A stretch of DNA of 33,378 nucleotides from the NCBI RefSeq assembly GCF_002873395.1, contig NZ_MCUV01000040.1:1-33378 (forward strand), given 5' to 3'. The DNA is from Vibrio sp. 10N.286.49.B3 (lineage in GTDB: Bacteria; Pseudomonadota; Gammaproteobacteria; Enterobacterales; Vibrionaceae). The notes under the pieces were generated by a model. The model did no database searches, was not told the DNA's origin, and saw only the letters and a list, made by a program, of their open reading frames with translations. Position numbers and translations under genes: made by a program. How positions within the stretch are numbered: position 1 is the stretch's first letter; each line of letters opens with the position of its first letter. Shown one piece after another: positions 1 through 7,682 of the stretch.

Positions 1-46
1 TAATTATAGTGTTTTCTTATTGATTACTATAAATGAACCCTAGAAT

Positions 47-62
47 ATTTGTACTACAATAA
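47..62 (-). promoter_or_regulatory. putative FCD-regulator operator
   Basis: Reads ATTTGTACTACAATAA. Its reverse complement is identical over all 16 bases to the element at 24094-24109 before the symporter. The core TTGTACTACAA fits the TNGTNNNACNA pattern known for FadR/FCD-type GntR proteins. The target gene would lie beyond the left edge. Confidence 0.5.
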
Positions 63-112
63 TTTAAATACGTGATAGAACTCTTAATTAGGTCTAAAGC
101 TATAATAATACA

Positions 113-128
113 AGTGATCCAGATCGCT
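113..128. promoter_or_regulatory. CRP-like site
   Basis: AGTGA-N6-TCGCT, with central TGATCCAGATCGC close to the CRP consensus TGTGA-N6-TCACA (7 of 10 half-site bases). It lies 50 bp from the operator-like element at 47-62. Weak alone; supported only by the same pairing elsewhere in the window. Confidence 0.35.
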
Positions 129-383
129 TTACGGTAAAAAATTGTAACTAATATACATTATCATTATAAAAAATAGATGCAGATCAATATAAAGATAATA
201 AAGCTTTAATAACAACAAGATAGAATACGAATTAACAGTAACACATAAGAGATCAGATGCTTATAATTAGTATTAATTAAATTATTTTTATTTACAATGC
301 TCTTTACGAAAATGACGGGGTAAATCAGATTAGAGTCTAAAAGTGGGTGTGTACTGTAGTCGAATAACCACTGGAAAGATTAT

Positions 384-394
384 TTGTATTACTA
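384..394. promoter_or_regulatory. putative FCD-regulator operator
   Basis: TTGTATTACTA matches every fixed position of TNGTNNNACNA. It lies just beyond the terminator of the candidate small RNA, so it more probably serves a leftward promoter for a gene outside the window. Confidence 0.35.
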
Positions 395-408
395 ATTAAG
401 TTTTGTGC

Positions 409-500
409 ATAAAAAGGCGCCCACATTGCCTGTATCAATGTGGGCGCAAAGGTAAGTATCCATTACCTACTTACTATATTCTCGGGGGGAAAATATAGAA
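409..500 (-). ncRNA. candidate structured small RNA
   Basis: On the minus strand three stem-loops follow one another: 474-498 (7-bp stem, loop containing a run of six C), 450-468 (6-bp stem, loop TGGATAC) and 417-447 (perfect 12-bp GC-rich stem, 7-nt loop), the last followed by TTTTT as in an intrinsic terminator. A possible promoter sits just upstream: -35 TTGATT (531-536) and a TATATA-like -10 (about 506-511), spacing 18-19. That would start the RNA almost at the base of the first hairpin and give a transcript near 90 nt. No coding capacity is seen. It matches no small RNA I recognise. The alternative is the end of a longer untranslated minus-strand transcript. Confidence 0.45.
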
Positions 501-1062
501 GTATATATATAAGTTATCGTTGGGAGCTAAAATCAAAATGTTAAAAACACTCTAATCCGTTCTTTTTACTTGATTGGTTTAATGGTTAAACCAGCAAAAT
601 GAAAACCATTACGTATTACGCTTTTCATTTCTTCAAATTTTTAATTTGTAGCGCAAGCACTCAAATCGACTATCATGACAACAACTTTAATACTCATACA
701 AATAAATATTGAAATGTTGTTCTCATTAAGTTGGTTGTACTTTAAACCAGTAATCCAAAGATTGAAAGGTATTAATGTATGATTATATGACAAGTGAGAT
801 CTTGATCTCATTTTTACTTTTTTGTCGCAAATTCAAGAATAGATACAATTTTAAGACAAAATAAAATAACCTATAAAATCAATAACTTGTATAACCACAC
901 TCATTTCATCTTTAATAGCAATCGATTATACATAAAAACTGAAAATTCAATGATTAACTATGATTAACTATGATTAACTGCCAATTGTAGTACTTTATCA
1001 GAGTGCGATAGTATCGACAGAAGACTTTAGCGAGTCTGGAGGGTTTACAGAAATGTTGATAA
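501..1062. other. AT-rich intergenic region
   Basis: No supported gene. It contains the presumed promoter of the candidate small RNA at its left end and a threefold 10-bp direct repeat at 951-980. The rest is AT-rich sequence without an open frame that has both a start and a ribosome binding site. Confidence 0.5.
951..980. repeat. three tandem copies of TGATTAACTA
   Basis: Three head-to-tail 10-bp units at 951-960, 961-970 and 971-980, the last ending in G instead of A. The period is close to one helical turn, so identical faces would point the same way. No function is known. Confidence 0.8.
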
Positions 1063-1098
1063 TAAAAAAGCCAGTTATCAATGATGACAACTGGCTTT
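1063..1098 (-). terminator. intrinsic terminator after chemoreceptor gene
   Basis: AAAGCCAGTT (1067-1076) pairs with AACTGGCTTT (1089-1098), with three more pairs inside. On the minus strand the stem is followed by a T-rich run (plus-strand AATAAAAAA). It ends the transcript about 60 bp past the chemoreceptor stop codon. Confidence 0.8.
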
Positions 1099-1159
1099 AT
1101 TGACTACGAGGGTAGAATGAAAAAGATAACAATTTACACAGGCATCAAGTAACGCAAGC

Positions 1160-3055
1160 CTATAGTTTAAACTGTGAGATTGAGCCCTCTAATTGATTAT
1201 TAATCACTGCAATTTGTTCTGACTCTCCGTGTTGAGCTTCCATTTCAACCTGCATTTTTTCAACCATAGAGTGAATATGGTGTATGTTTTGATTAATACT
1301 GACAATCACTTCATTTTGTTCATCGGCTGAACTTGAGATTTGCGCACTGAGCTCATTGGTTTGATTGGTACTAACACCAAGTTCAACTAAACTATTCGAT
1401 ACAGCCTGTGTCTCGGACACCATATCAGTACAAGTTGTTTTCGTTCTTAAAATTGCATTAACGACTTTAGCAGAAACATTATTTAATTCTGACAAAGTTG
1501 ATTCTATTTCTGAAGTACTTTGTTGGGTTCTTGCCGCTAATGCACGTACTTCATCAGCCACAACAGCAAAGCCTCTACCCTGCTCACCCGCTCTTGCCGC
1601 CTCAATAGAAGCATTTAATGCCAACAAGTTAGTTTGGTCAGCAATACCACCTATGACTGATACAATCGATTGAATACTTTGGCTTTCATGCTCCATGGCT
1701 TCGACATTTGATGAGGCAATATCGACTTCATCCACTAAGGTATGAATCGTTCCTTGTGCTTGCTGCAAAGCACTTTGCGAGTGACTGCCCATCATGCTTG
1801 CACTATGACTTAATGACGCACTATCTTTAGCATTATCGGCAACCAGACCTGCAGTGTTCGCTAACTCCTCAACCGCTGTCACGATTAAATCGGTTTCTGC
1901 GACATGCTGACCTAAAATTTCCTGGCTAACCTCAGAGTGATGACGTAATGACTCCACGCGGTGAGATAGATTTTCTGAAACATCTTTCACTTCTAACATC
2001 ATACGCTGAAGTTTTTCAATGAATTGGTTAATGCCAATCGCGATCTGACCTAAATCGTCGGATGTATTGACTTGCAAACGCTGAGTTAAATCGCCATTTC
2101 CATGAGATAAATCTTGTACAATTGCTTTCAATGATAAAATTGGACGATAGATATAATTAAGAATAAAGATCAATAGAGTCGCAGAAATAACAGTAATAAC
2201 CAATGCCACTAGAATAAGGTTTTGACTTGCAGCATAAACTGGAGCTAATGCTACCTCACGGTCAAGAAGTAAAATTAAATTCCATTGTTTAGCATTCGTT
2301 AAGTCTATTGGCTGAGAAAATGATAGCCAACTATTCTCACCAGCATCGTAAGACTGTCCATTGCTTTGAGAAGAAGTTAACTGAGTAAAATTAGGTAATT
2401 GGTTGATATTAGAACGCACAGGAGCAAATTCAGCAGTAGAAGCTAAAATTAACCCGTTTTCATCGGTAATAATACCTAATGAGCCATCGAGAACATCAAT
2501 ATTTTCTAATGTCTTCTGCATATTATCTAAGCGAATATCTGACAGTAAAGCACCGCCATTAACTGGCATAACAACACCCGTCAAAGGATCACCTACACGA
2601 GTGAAAAAGACATCAATCAACATCGCTTTATTGCTTTGACGACCAAAAGTAAACCACGGTCTAGTTCGTGGATCATAAAGTTCTAAAACACCAATGCCAC
2701 CAGGGAATGATTCGGAAGGGATAGACACAAAACTACGACCATCATCAAAGCCAAGCGTTACTTTATTCAAGTTACCCGCTTTGGCAGCAACTTGAAGACT
2801 TTTTTCATAACCGCTTTGAAAATTAGAATCATTATATAAGCTCGCTAACTGTGTCATTGCTGTTAAGTGATGCTTGATATTAGATTCGATCAATTCTGAC
2901 TCATAAGCCATAGCACTATCTATGCTACTAAAAAGATCGTGTTGTGCTTTTGACTTAAATGATGAATAAGAGAAATAACTCATTGTTGATAGTGTGATAA
3001 CTAACGAACTAATGACACTTGCTAATAGTATTCCCTTTAACCCTAGTTTATTCAT
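1160..3055 (-). CDS. methyl-accepting chemotaxis protein with dCache-like sensor
   Basis: Membrane chemoreceptor of 631 residues. TM1 is about residues 8-28. A long periplasmic sensor follows (about 35-275) with the YDPRTRPWF stretch (127-135) typical of dCache domains. TM2 is about 278-300, a HAMP segment about 301-354 (GDLTQRL), then the long cytoplasmic coiled coil. The highly conserved signalling tip, with [20 protein letters not shown] and [12 protein letters not shown], is near residues 466-505. It should signal through CheA/CheW to the flagellar motor. It is last in a minus-strand run of alginate genes, 84 bp after the porin, and has its own operator-like element at 3105-3121, so a ligand derived from alginate or oligouronides is a reasonable inference. 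The sequence does not prove the ligand. The start has a weak AGGGC upstream. Confidence 0.93.
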   Translation of the reverse strand: MNKLGLKGILLASVISSLVITLSTMSYFSYSSFKSKAQHDLFSSIDSAMAYESELIESNIKHHLTAMTQLASLYNDSNFQSGYEKSLQVAAKAGNLNKVTLGFDDGRSFVSIPSESFPGGIGVLELYDPRTRPWFTFGRQSNKAMLIDVFFTRVGDPLTGVVMPVNGGALLSDIRLDNMQKTLENIDVLDGSLGIITDENGLILASTAEFAPVRSNINQLPNFTQLTSSQSNGQSYDAGENSWLSFSQPIDLTNAKQWNLILLLDREVALAPVYAASQNLILVALVITVISATLLIFILNYIYRPILSLKAIVQDLSHGNGDLTQRLQVNTSDDLGQIAIGINQFIEKLQRMMLEVKDVSENLSHRVESLRHHSEVSQEILGQHVAETDLIVTAVEELANTAGLVADNAKDSASLSHSASMMGSHSQSALQQAQGTIHTLVDEVDIASSNVEAMEHESQSIQSIVSVIGGIADQTNLLALNASIEAARAGEQGRGFAVVADEVRALAARTQQSTSEIESTLSELNNVSAKVVNAILRTKTTCTDMVSETQAVSNSLVELGVSTNQTNELSAQISSSADEQNEVIVSINQNIHHIHSMVEKMQVEMEAQHGESEQIAVINNQLEGSISQFKL

Positions 3056-3074
3056 TTTTTTTATGCCCTATACG

Positions 3075-3103
3075 AAAAATGAGTCATAAATTATGACTCA
3101 TTT
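3075..3103 (-). terminator. terminator or attenuator between porin and chemoreceptor genes
   Basis: Near-perfect palindrome: AAATGAGTCATAA (3077-3089) and its exact complement at 3091-3103. On the minus strand it is followed by TTTTTC, which fits an intrinsic terminator of the porin transcript. The operator-like, TATAAT-containing element at 3105-3121 lies upstream of it, so a transcript starting there would have to pass this hairpin to reach the chemoreceptor. Confidence 0.65.
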
Positions 3104-3104
3104 A

Positions 3105-3121
3105 ATTATAATACAAATGAT
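3105..3121 (-). promoter_or_regulatory. putative FCD-regulator operator before chemoreceptor
   Basis: On the minus strand it reads ATCATTTGTATTATAAT, identical over 17 bases to 15566-15582 before the MATE gene. It includes TATAAT, which could be a -10 element, so a bound repressor would cover the promoter. Confidence 0.5.
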
Positions 3122-3139
3122 TAAAAACAGAATTTGTGA

Positions 3140-3916
3140 CTAGAAACGGTATTTATATCCAAATTCTATCGCATTATCACGCTTGCCGTAATTTTCAGCG
3201 TAGTCACCATTTAATACCGAGTTTTTAAGTAACTCTTGTTTTAGCTTAAATTTACCGTAAAACGCATGCGAACGTGCGTTAGGCAAACGGTATTCGGCAC
3301 TAAACTCATTTTCCATAGCAAAAGTATCATTGTTGTCATAAACATGATCACTACCTGATGCATCTTGAGAAAGTTTTTGTAAGAAAATAGCATCCCACAC
3401 AAAAGTGAAGTCATTCCAGCGATAGGTTAGCCATAAGTCATAACGCATTTCTTTATTATAATCATTACGATAATCCTTACCTAAGCTCATACGATCAATG
3501 TTTTGTGAATAGCGAACGCGTACTTTTGCACTGAAGTCGCGTGAAAACTGATAACCGTAAAATGCACCAAAACGGATCGTTTCTGCTGTCTCTTTTACCT
3601 GGTAATCAAGTAATGGACCTGCTTGATATTCATTTTTATCACCCCAGCGGAAACGATAGTCAGTCTTAAATGTTAGCTCATACTGCTCTGGGGCAAAACC
3701 ACTATCGATCTCTTTTTGGCTACGGTCATATTGCCAAGCTTGCTCAAAACCAAACTTAAAACCGTTATCCATACGATGGCCAAATTCAAATTTAGGGCGA
3801 TCAGTACGACCATCTAATAATTTATGTTCCCACTTTAAAGTAATTGAGCTATCTGCAGCTAAAGCTGAACCAGAGGCCATAGCAAATAAGCTTGCCACTA
3901 ATATTGTTTTTTTCAT
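3140..3916 (-). CDS. kdgM: KdgM-family oligouronide porin
   Basis: Outer-membrane beta-barrel of the KdgM family, which passes acidic oligosaccharides such as oligogalacturonates and, in alginate clusters, oligoalginates. The frame is open 13 codons further (to 3955), but I start at 3916: a standard signal peptide begins there (MKKTILVASLFAMASGSALA, cut after residue 20) and AAGAGAT stands just upstream. This gives 258 residues. The mature chain is rich in alternating aromatic and charged residues (YQFSRDFSAKVRVRYSQN, YDLWLTYRWNDFTFVWD) and ends in an aromatic YKYRF, the barrel-assembly signature. It follows the beta-helix lipoprotein and PL6 genes on the same strand; a second, diverged member is at 8967. 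The symbol reflects the family, not a proven ortholog. Confidence 0.85.
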   Translation of the reverse strand: MKKTILVASLFAMASGSALAADSSITLKWEHKLLDGRTDRPKFEFGHRMDNGFKFGFEQAWQYDRSQKEIDSGFAPEQYELTFKTDYRFRWGDKNEYQAGPLLDYQVKETAETIRFGAFYGYQFSRDFSAKVRVRYSQNIDRMSLGKDYRNDYNKEMRYDLWLTYRWNDFTFVWDAIFLQKLSQDASGSDHVYDNNDTFAMENEFSAEYRLPNARSHAFYGKFKLKQELLKNSVLNGDYAENYGKRDNAIEFGYKYRF

Positions 3917-3933
3917 TTTAAATCTCTTTATAT

Positions 3934-3950
3934 TGGTATGATACATACCA
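3934..3950. promoter_or_regulatory. 17-bp perfect palindrome before porin gene
   Basis: TGGTATG-ATA-CATACCA, arms fully complementary, 18-34 bp upstream of the chosen porin start. It resembles the TGGTAT...ATACCA half-sites bound by FCD proteins of the ExuR/UxuR type, but with wider spacing than the TTGTANTACAA elements elsewhere. It could be an operator or a leader hairpin. Confidence 0.5.
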
Positions 3951-3978
3951 GGCACGCCGAAATAATAGACACGTGCCT
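3950..3978 (-). other. inverted repeat between lipoprotein and porin genes
   Basis: AGGCACG (3950-3956) pairs with CGTGCCT (3972-3978) around a 15-nt loop, immediately abutting the palindrome at 3934-3950. There is no T-run on either side, so it is not a classical terminator. It may be a processing or stability hairpin, or part of the porin control region. Confidence 0.4.
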
Positions 3979-4011
3979 ATCAACTTTATAATAATTAAGT
4001 ATTAGAACTAA

Positions 4012-5757
4012 TTAATTAAATGCATTTACTGGGCTAAATACATTGTTACTCTCGTCTTCTGATAAGGCAAAGATAGCAGCATCGCGACCAGCACTTGAAT
4101 CAGAAAGATCACTTGTAATCTCATGAGCAAAGTTAGTGAAGGTATTGCTAATTACGCTGGTATTACATTGGTCTTGATCAGCTTTAATTTGACCACCGTT
4201 CGAGTCGCCAATTTTAACGGCACTGGTTTCTTTTGAGTGACTGCCTTCCATTGTAAACGCATTGTTTTCAATAACAGTACCAAGCTTACCCGCACTAGAA
4301 TTACAAGTTAGGCGAATTGCATCATTTTGCAGATCAGAGCTTAAATGAGTAAATGTGCTGCTGGTTAATTCAAAGTAACCATAAGAGCGAATCCAGTTAC
4401 CTTTATTGTCAATTTGCTCTTGAGAGGTAATGTTTGAAGCATCAAAAGATAAGTTAGTTAAAATAACTGGCATGTTATCTTGACCTACTTTTTGAATATT
4501 GATTACTGCTTCTTTTTTGTCGTCGGTACTACCACACATTACAATCGCATCGTTCGTGAAGTTCAGATCTGAAATAGTTGCACCTTCAGCACCTTTAACA
4601 ACATCAATACACGTTGAACCTGAAATAGTGGCTCCATCTTCACCAGTTAGTGTGATTTGTTTATCCAGTGTAATTACACCAGAATCAAATACACCTGTCG
4701 CTGCAAGTGTCACGGTAGCACCAACAGTAGCGGCTTCTATCGCTGCATTCACTTCTTCAACTGTTGTCAATGGATCATTTCCAACAGGTGGTGGAGTTTC
4801 ACCATCATTCTCTAAGATATTGCCTGACTCTGTCGTATCACCAAATACATCATACAGTGCTGTTGAAGCATCATCTGTTTCACTCATTAGTTCTGCAAAG
4901 TTTACAAAAGTATTATCGGTGAATGTTGTTAGGCAGTTTTTATTACTGTTACCTACTTCACTAGGACGGCCAATTGTGGCTACTTTGGTCATAGCTGATG
5001 TATTCGCCGTAGCCATGCCAAACGTATTATTGTCAAACTTTGAACCATAAGGGTCACTATTTGAACCGCCACGTGACGCTGAACTATCACAGTTTAAATA
5101 CATGATGCTTTTTGCATCTTCTGATTTATTAATAAAAGTACTATCCGATACATTAACTAGACCACGCGAATAAATCCACGCATCTGATTCACCGGTTGGT
5201 TCACTAATACCAGTGCCATCGATAGTGATATTACTTAACTTAACAGGTGTTTTATCTTTGCCTACTTTACCTACATTAATGATGGCATTTTGACTATCAT
5301 TGCCATCACTACTACAAGCATCAACGACCATTTTTTCAAAGGCTAGGTTCGCAAGTGTCACTGCGTTACCGCCTCTTAATGTTTCTTCAGCACTTGATGG
5401 GATATAAAAACAGCTTGCACCCGTAATTTTAGCAACGGGATCCGATCCACTAACTACTTCACCTTCTGCTGATACTGAAGTAATTGTTAGCGGTTTTTCA
5501 AGAACAATCGTTCCCATTGAAGCAAAATCACCACCAACGACTAAGCCAATGACATCACCAGCTTTAGCTGCTTCAATCGCTTCTTTTAGTTCATCGCCTG
5601 TTTCCACTGAAATGATTTCTCCAACTGGAGGCAATTCAACAGGTGGTGTCTCACTACCATCGTCTGGAATATGTGGTTCATCATAGAAATTACAACCAGC
5701 AAGCGAGCCAGCTGCTAATGCAACACAGATCAAAGAAGACAGTTTTTTAAGTTTCAT
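4012..5757 (-). CDS. duplicated Cys-rich beta-helix surface lipoprotein, function unknown
   Basis: 581 residues with a lipoprotein signal (lipobox LAGC, lipid Cys22), then a Pro-rich spacer. Two homologous halves follow, about 50-318 and 329-581, joined by a second Pro-rich linker (ETPPPVGNDP). Each half has the repeating short beta-strand/Asn pattern of right-handed parallel beta-helices (e.g. NAIINVGKVGKD at 157-168 matched by EAVINIQKVGQD at 416-427). Each half has four cysteines at matching places: C116, C148, C223, C275 and C383, C408, C485, C531. I see none of the PL6 catalytic signatures (no SLRHG, no GETE-K element), so activity as a lyase is doubtful. Its place between a PL6 lyase and an oligouronide porin suggests polysaccharide binding or presentation at the cell surface. 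It lies 68 bp downstream of the PL6 gene and is probably cotranscribed with it. Confidence 0.75.
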   Translation of the reverse strand: MKLKKLSSLICVALAAGSLAGCNFYDEPHIPDDGSETPPVELPPVGEIISVETGDELKEAIEAAKAGDVIGLVVGGDFASMGTIVLEKPLTITSVSAEGEVVSGSDPVAKITGASCFYIPSSAEETLRGGNAVTLANLAFEKMVVDACSSDGNDSQNAIINVGKVGKDKTPVKLSNITIDGTGISEPTGESDAWIYSRGLVNVSDSTFINKSEDAKSIMYLNCDSSASRGGSNSDPYGSKFDNNTFGMATANTSAMTKVATIGRPSEVGNSNKNCLTTFTDNTFVNFAELMSETDDASTALYDVFGDTTESGNILENDGETPPPVGNDPLTTVEEVNAAIEAATVGATVTLAATGVFDSGVITLDKQITLTGEDGATISGSTCIDVVKGAEGATISDLNFTNDAIVMCGSTDDKKEAVINIQKVGQDNMPVILTNLSFDASNITSQEQIDNKGNWIRSYGYFELTSSTFTHLSSDLQNDAIRLTCNSSAGKLGTVIENNAFTMEGSHSKETSAVKIGDSNGGQIKADQDQCNTSVISNTFTNFAHEITSDLSDSSAGRDAAIFALSEDESNNVFSPVNAFN

Positions 5758-5779
5758 ATTTATACTCTCGTGTTTTTAT

Positions 5780-5800
5780 TGCCCCCTATTCATGGGGGCA
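5780..5800 (-). other. GC-rich intergenic hairpin
   Basis: TGCCCCC (5780-5786) pairs with GGGGGCA (5794-5800) around TATTCAT, between the PL6 gene and the beta-helix lipoprotein gene. On the transcribed (minus) strand no T-run follows, so it looks like an mRNA stability or differential-expression hairpin and not a terminator. Confidence 0.5.
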
Positions 5801-5825
5801 TTATATATATAGGGAATATTATTTT

Positions 5826-7385
5826 TTAAATTGAATCGGCACGCTTAAGGCGATAATTTGCACCCGTATCTTCCATAGTTAATACGGTTAAATTACGAGC
5901 ACCACCATCAAAATTAGTTGCTTCTAACAAACCATTATCTGCACGCTTAAATTTAGGGTCACGGTATAAAATTCCATCCCATGGTAACTCTGTACCTACC
6001 ACAGAACCGTATACTACTTCGTTCTCATAAGTTGGGTTAACTAGTGGAGCAACATTATCATTCGCTTTAATTGCTAATGTTCTATTTGCTTGTGCATATG
6101 AAATATTATTTCTGAATGTTATATCTGTACCAGGATAAACCGTACTTACGCTATCGTTTTCATATAAGCTAACTCTGTGCATTTTATCTGAATAAAGAAA
6201 GTTTTGACGAGAGTCGATGATAGTATTGTTTTCAATCGTTACTTGATAAGCCGTTGCTTGTTTATTCAGCTCCATCCCTTTCACGTCTTGGTCTAGTGTT
6301 TCACCTGCCAATATGTCATTAATACCAGTATTAATCGCAATACCACCACGAACATCACCGGTACCCATTACACGCTCAATGTAATTATTACGAATAGTAT
6401 GGCCTTGATCATAAAAACGAATACCACCGGAAAACTTTTTACCATTACCAATAATAACGTTATCTTCTACTGTTGTATTTTGACCATGACGCAATGAAAC
6501 CATTGATGCATTATCAATAAATGTATTACCTTTTAAGATATTATCCCCTGACTTAAATGAAACAAGTTCCGTTTCGCCATCTGATTGTAAGAAAAGGTTT
6601 TCAGTAATAGTCGTTGCAGATGAGTAAATAGAGCTTTTTGAATCACCTACTCGAATAGCTTCCCAACTATTTGAGTTATAACGTTTTGCTTCAGCAATAT
6701 CGAACTCGTTAAATTGGTTATGCTTTTGGTTATAGAATAGGTTACCTTTAACTAAGTGATGATCTGGTGTTTCATCACCTTTCACTTTTTGAATACCAAT
6801 CAAAGTACCGCGCTTATGCTTTCCTTCAAAAGTATTATCAATTAGCTGATTATTTTTACCGTATACTGAGATCCACAAATTTTTAGGATACTCAGAGCGT
6901 CTTTCATCTGGTTCGTATTCGTAACCATAATTAAAGAAAAAGAACGTTGAATTGGTTAAAGTATTATTATCACCACGGAAAATAAGCCCACCCATACGCT
7001 GAGCAGGACCACCTTCGGTAAACACTAAACCATCAAGTGTAATGTTGTTACCTACAAGATTAATTTGAACAGATCCTGTAAACCATGCTGTACCTTCTTG
7101 CTTTGCTTTAATCACTACATTATTAGCTGTAATGTTAAATTGGCCTAGGTCAGCATATTTGCCTGCATCAATTTCTAAAGTGTCACCATCTTTTAAATTA
7201 AGTAATTGTGTTTTTAGAGCTTGAGCATCACCTGGTAAAATAGCATTTGCATCAATAATGGCTTTGCTATTAACCTCAACCGTTGCGGTATTCCACTTAG
7301 CATCTTCAAACAAATCGGTCGTTGTTGAAGCACAACCACCAAGTAAACTGAGCGAAATTGCTCCCGCAATCATAGACTTTTTCAT
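5826..7385 (-). CDS. PL6-family alginate lyase lipoprotein
   Basis: 519 residues. Signal with lipobox LGGC (lipid Cys18), then a right-handed parallel beta-helix of the chondroitinase B/PL6 type. Counting residues gives the whole PL6 active site at the spacing I recall for AlyGC: N239, E271 and E273 (GETE, calcium ligands in this family), K278 (catalytic base, SFKSG) and R299 (SLRHG, catalytic acid). NSWEAIRVGDSKSS (238-251) and SGGIRFYDQGHTIRNNYIE (319-337) are further family hallmarks. It cleaves alginate by beta-elimination, probably anchored in the outer membrane. It is a single-domain form: only one catalytic helix fits in the length. The start is well supported by GGAGAG seven bases upstream. 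First gene of the leftward alginate run; an operator-like element lies directly upstream of the Shine-Dalgarno sequence. Confidence 0.93.
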   Translation of the reverse strand: MKKSMIAGAISLSLLGGCASTTTDLFEDAKWNTATVEVNSKAIIDANAILPGDAQALKTQLLNLKDGDTLEIDAGKYADLGQFNITANNVVIKAKQEGTAWFTGSVQINLVGNNITLDGLVFTEGGPAQRMGGLIFRGDNNTLTNSTFFFFNYGYEYEPDERRSEYPKNLWISVYGKNNQLIDNTFEGKHKRGTLIGIQKVKGDETPDHHLVKGNLFYNQKHNQFNEFDIAEAKRYNSNSWEAIRVGDSKSSIYSSATTITENLFLQSDGETELVSFKSGDNILKGNTFIDNASMVSLRHGQNTTVEDNVIIGNGKKFSGGIRFYDQGHTIRNNYIERVMGTGDVRGGIAINTGINDILAGETLDQDVKGMELNKQATAYQVTIENNTIIDSRQNFLYSDKMHRVSLYENDSVSTVYPGTDITFRNNISYAQANRTLAIKANDNVAPLVNPTYENEVVYGSVVGTELPWDGILYRDPKFKRADNGLLEATNFDGGARNLTVLTMEDTGANYRLKRADSI

Positions 7386-7399
7386 TTTACACTCTCCAA

Positions 7400-7412
7400 T
7401 TGTATTATTTAA
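7400..7412 (-). promoter_or_regulatory. putative FCD-regulator operator before PL6 gene
   Basis: TTGTATTATTTAA, a weaker copy of the recurring element, placed right upstream of the PL6 ribosome binding site. Bound protein there would block initiation or early elongation. Confidence 0.35.
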
Positions 7413-7438
7413 TTATCTGATATCCTTATCAATAAAAC

Positions 7439-7454
7439 TGTGATCGAGAGCAAT
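7439..7454 (-). promoter_or_regulatory. CRP-like half-site before PL6 gene
   Basis: TGTGATCGAGA with a perfect left half TGTGA but a poor right half (GCAAT). It lies 54-69 bp upstream of the PL6 start. Confidence 0.3.
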
Positions 7455-7588
7455 AAGTTAATTCCAAAAATGTAACAGCCATTCAAGTATTATTTGCACA
7501 AAAAGCATAATCCAGAACAAAATACCATTAAATCATAAACTTATAATCATAACAAAAATCACAAATTTACAGAATGATTATCCAAAAA

Positions 7589-7604
7589 TGTTATATCTAT
7601 CACA
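7589..7604 (+). promoter_or_regulatory. CRP-like site before PL7 gene
   Basis: TGTTA-TATCTA-TCACA matches 9 of 10 consensus half-site bases and is flanked by A/T runs as in strong CRP sites. It is centred about 86 bp before the PL7 start, in the divergent PL6/PL7 region, so it may serve either gene. Confidence 0.6.
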
Positions 7605-7642
7605 ATTTACTATATTTATTAATGCTAGATATACTTACACAA

Positions 7643-7658
7643 TTGTATTGTATGATCA
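7643..7658 (+). promoter_or_regulatory. putative FCD-regulator operator before PL7 gene
   Basis: Two overlapping near-matches, TTGTATTGTAT and TTGTATGATCA, 25-40 bp upstream of the PL7 start. The second fits TNGTNNNACNA with one mismatch. Confidence 0.4.
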
Positions 7659-7682
7659 TAATCCAAATAAAAAGTAACGATC

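Larger units (their letters stand above)
1..410. other. gene-free regulatory region at left edge
   Basis: No open reading frame with a plausible start and ribosome binding site is visible here. The stretch is very AT-rich and carries two operator-like elements (47-62 and 384-394) and one CRP-like palindrome (113-128). These resemble the sites in front of the alginate genes further right. The simplest reading is the control region of another alginate-regulated gene that lies left of the window on the minus strand. That gene itself cannot be seen. Confidence 0.5.

Noticed and set aside
3140..3955. Longer porin start at 3955
   Set aside because: It would put 13 polar residues before a standard signal peptide and run the coding region through the 17-bp palindrome; ATG 3916 has a better context.
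4499..5050. 183-residue plus-strand open frame
   Set aside because: Antisense shadow of the duplicated beta-helix lipoprotein; Ser/Val-rich, no start signals and no family features.
4012..5757. Idea that this is a second, two-domain PL6 lyase
   Set aside because: Neither half has the GETE-K or SLRHG active-site elements that are complete in the neighbouring PL6 protein.
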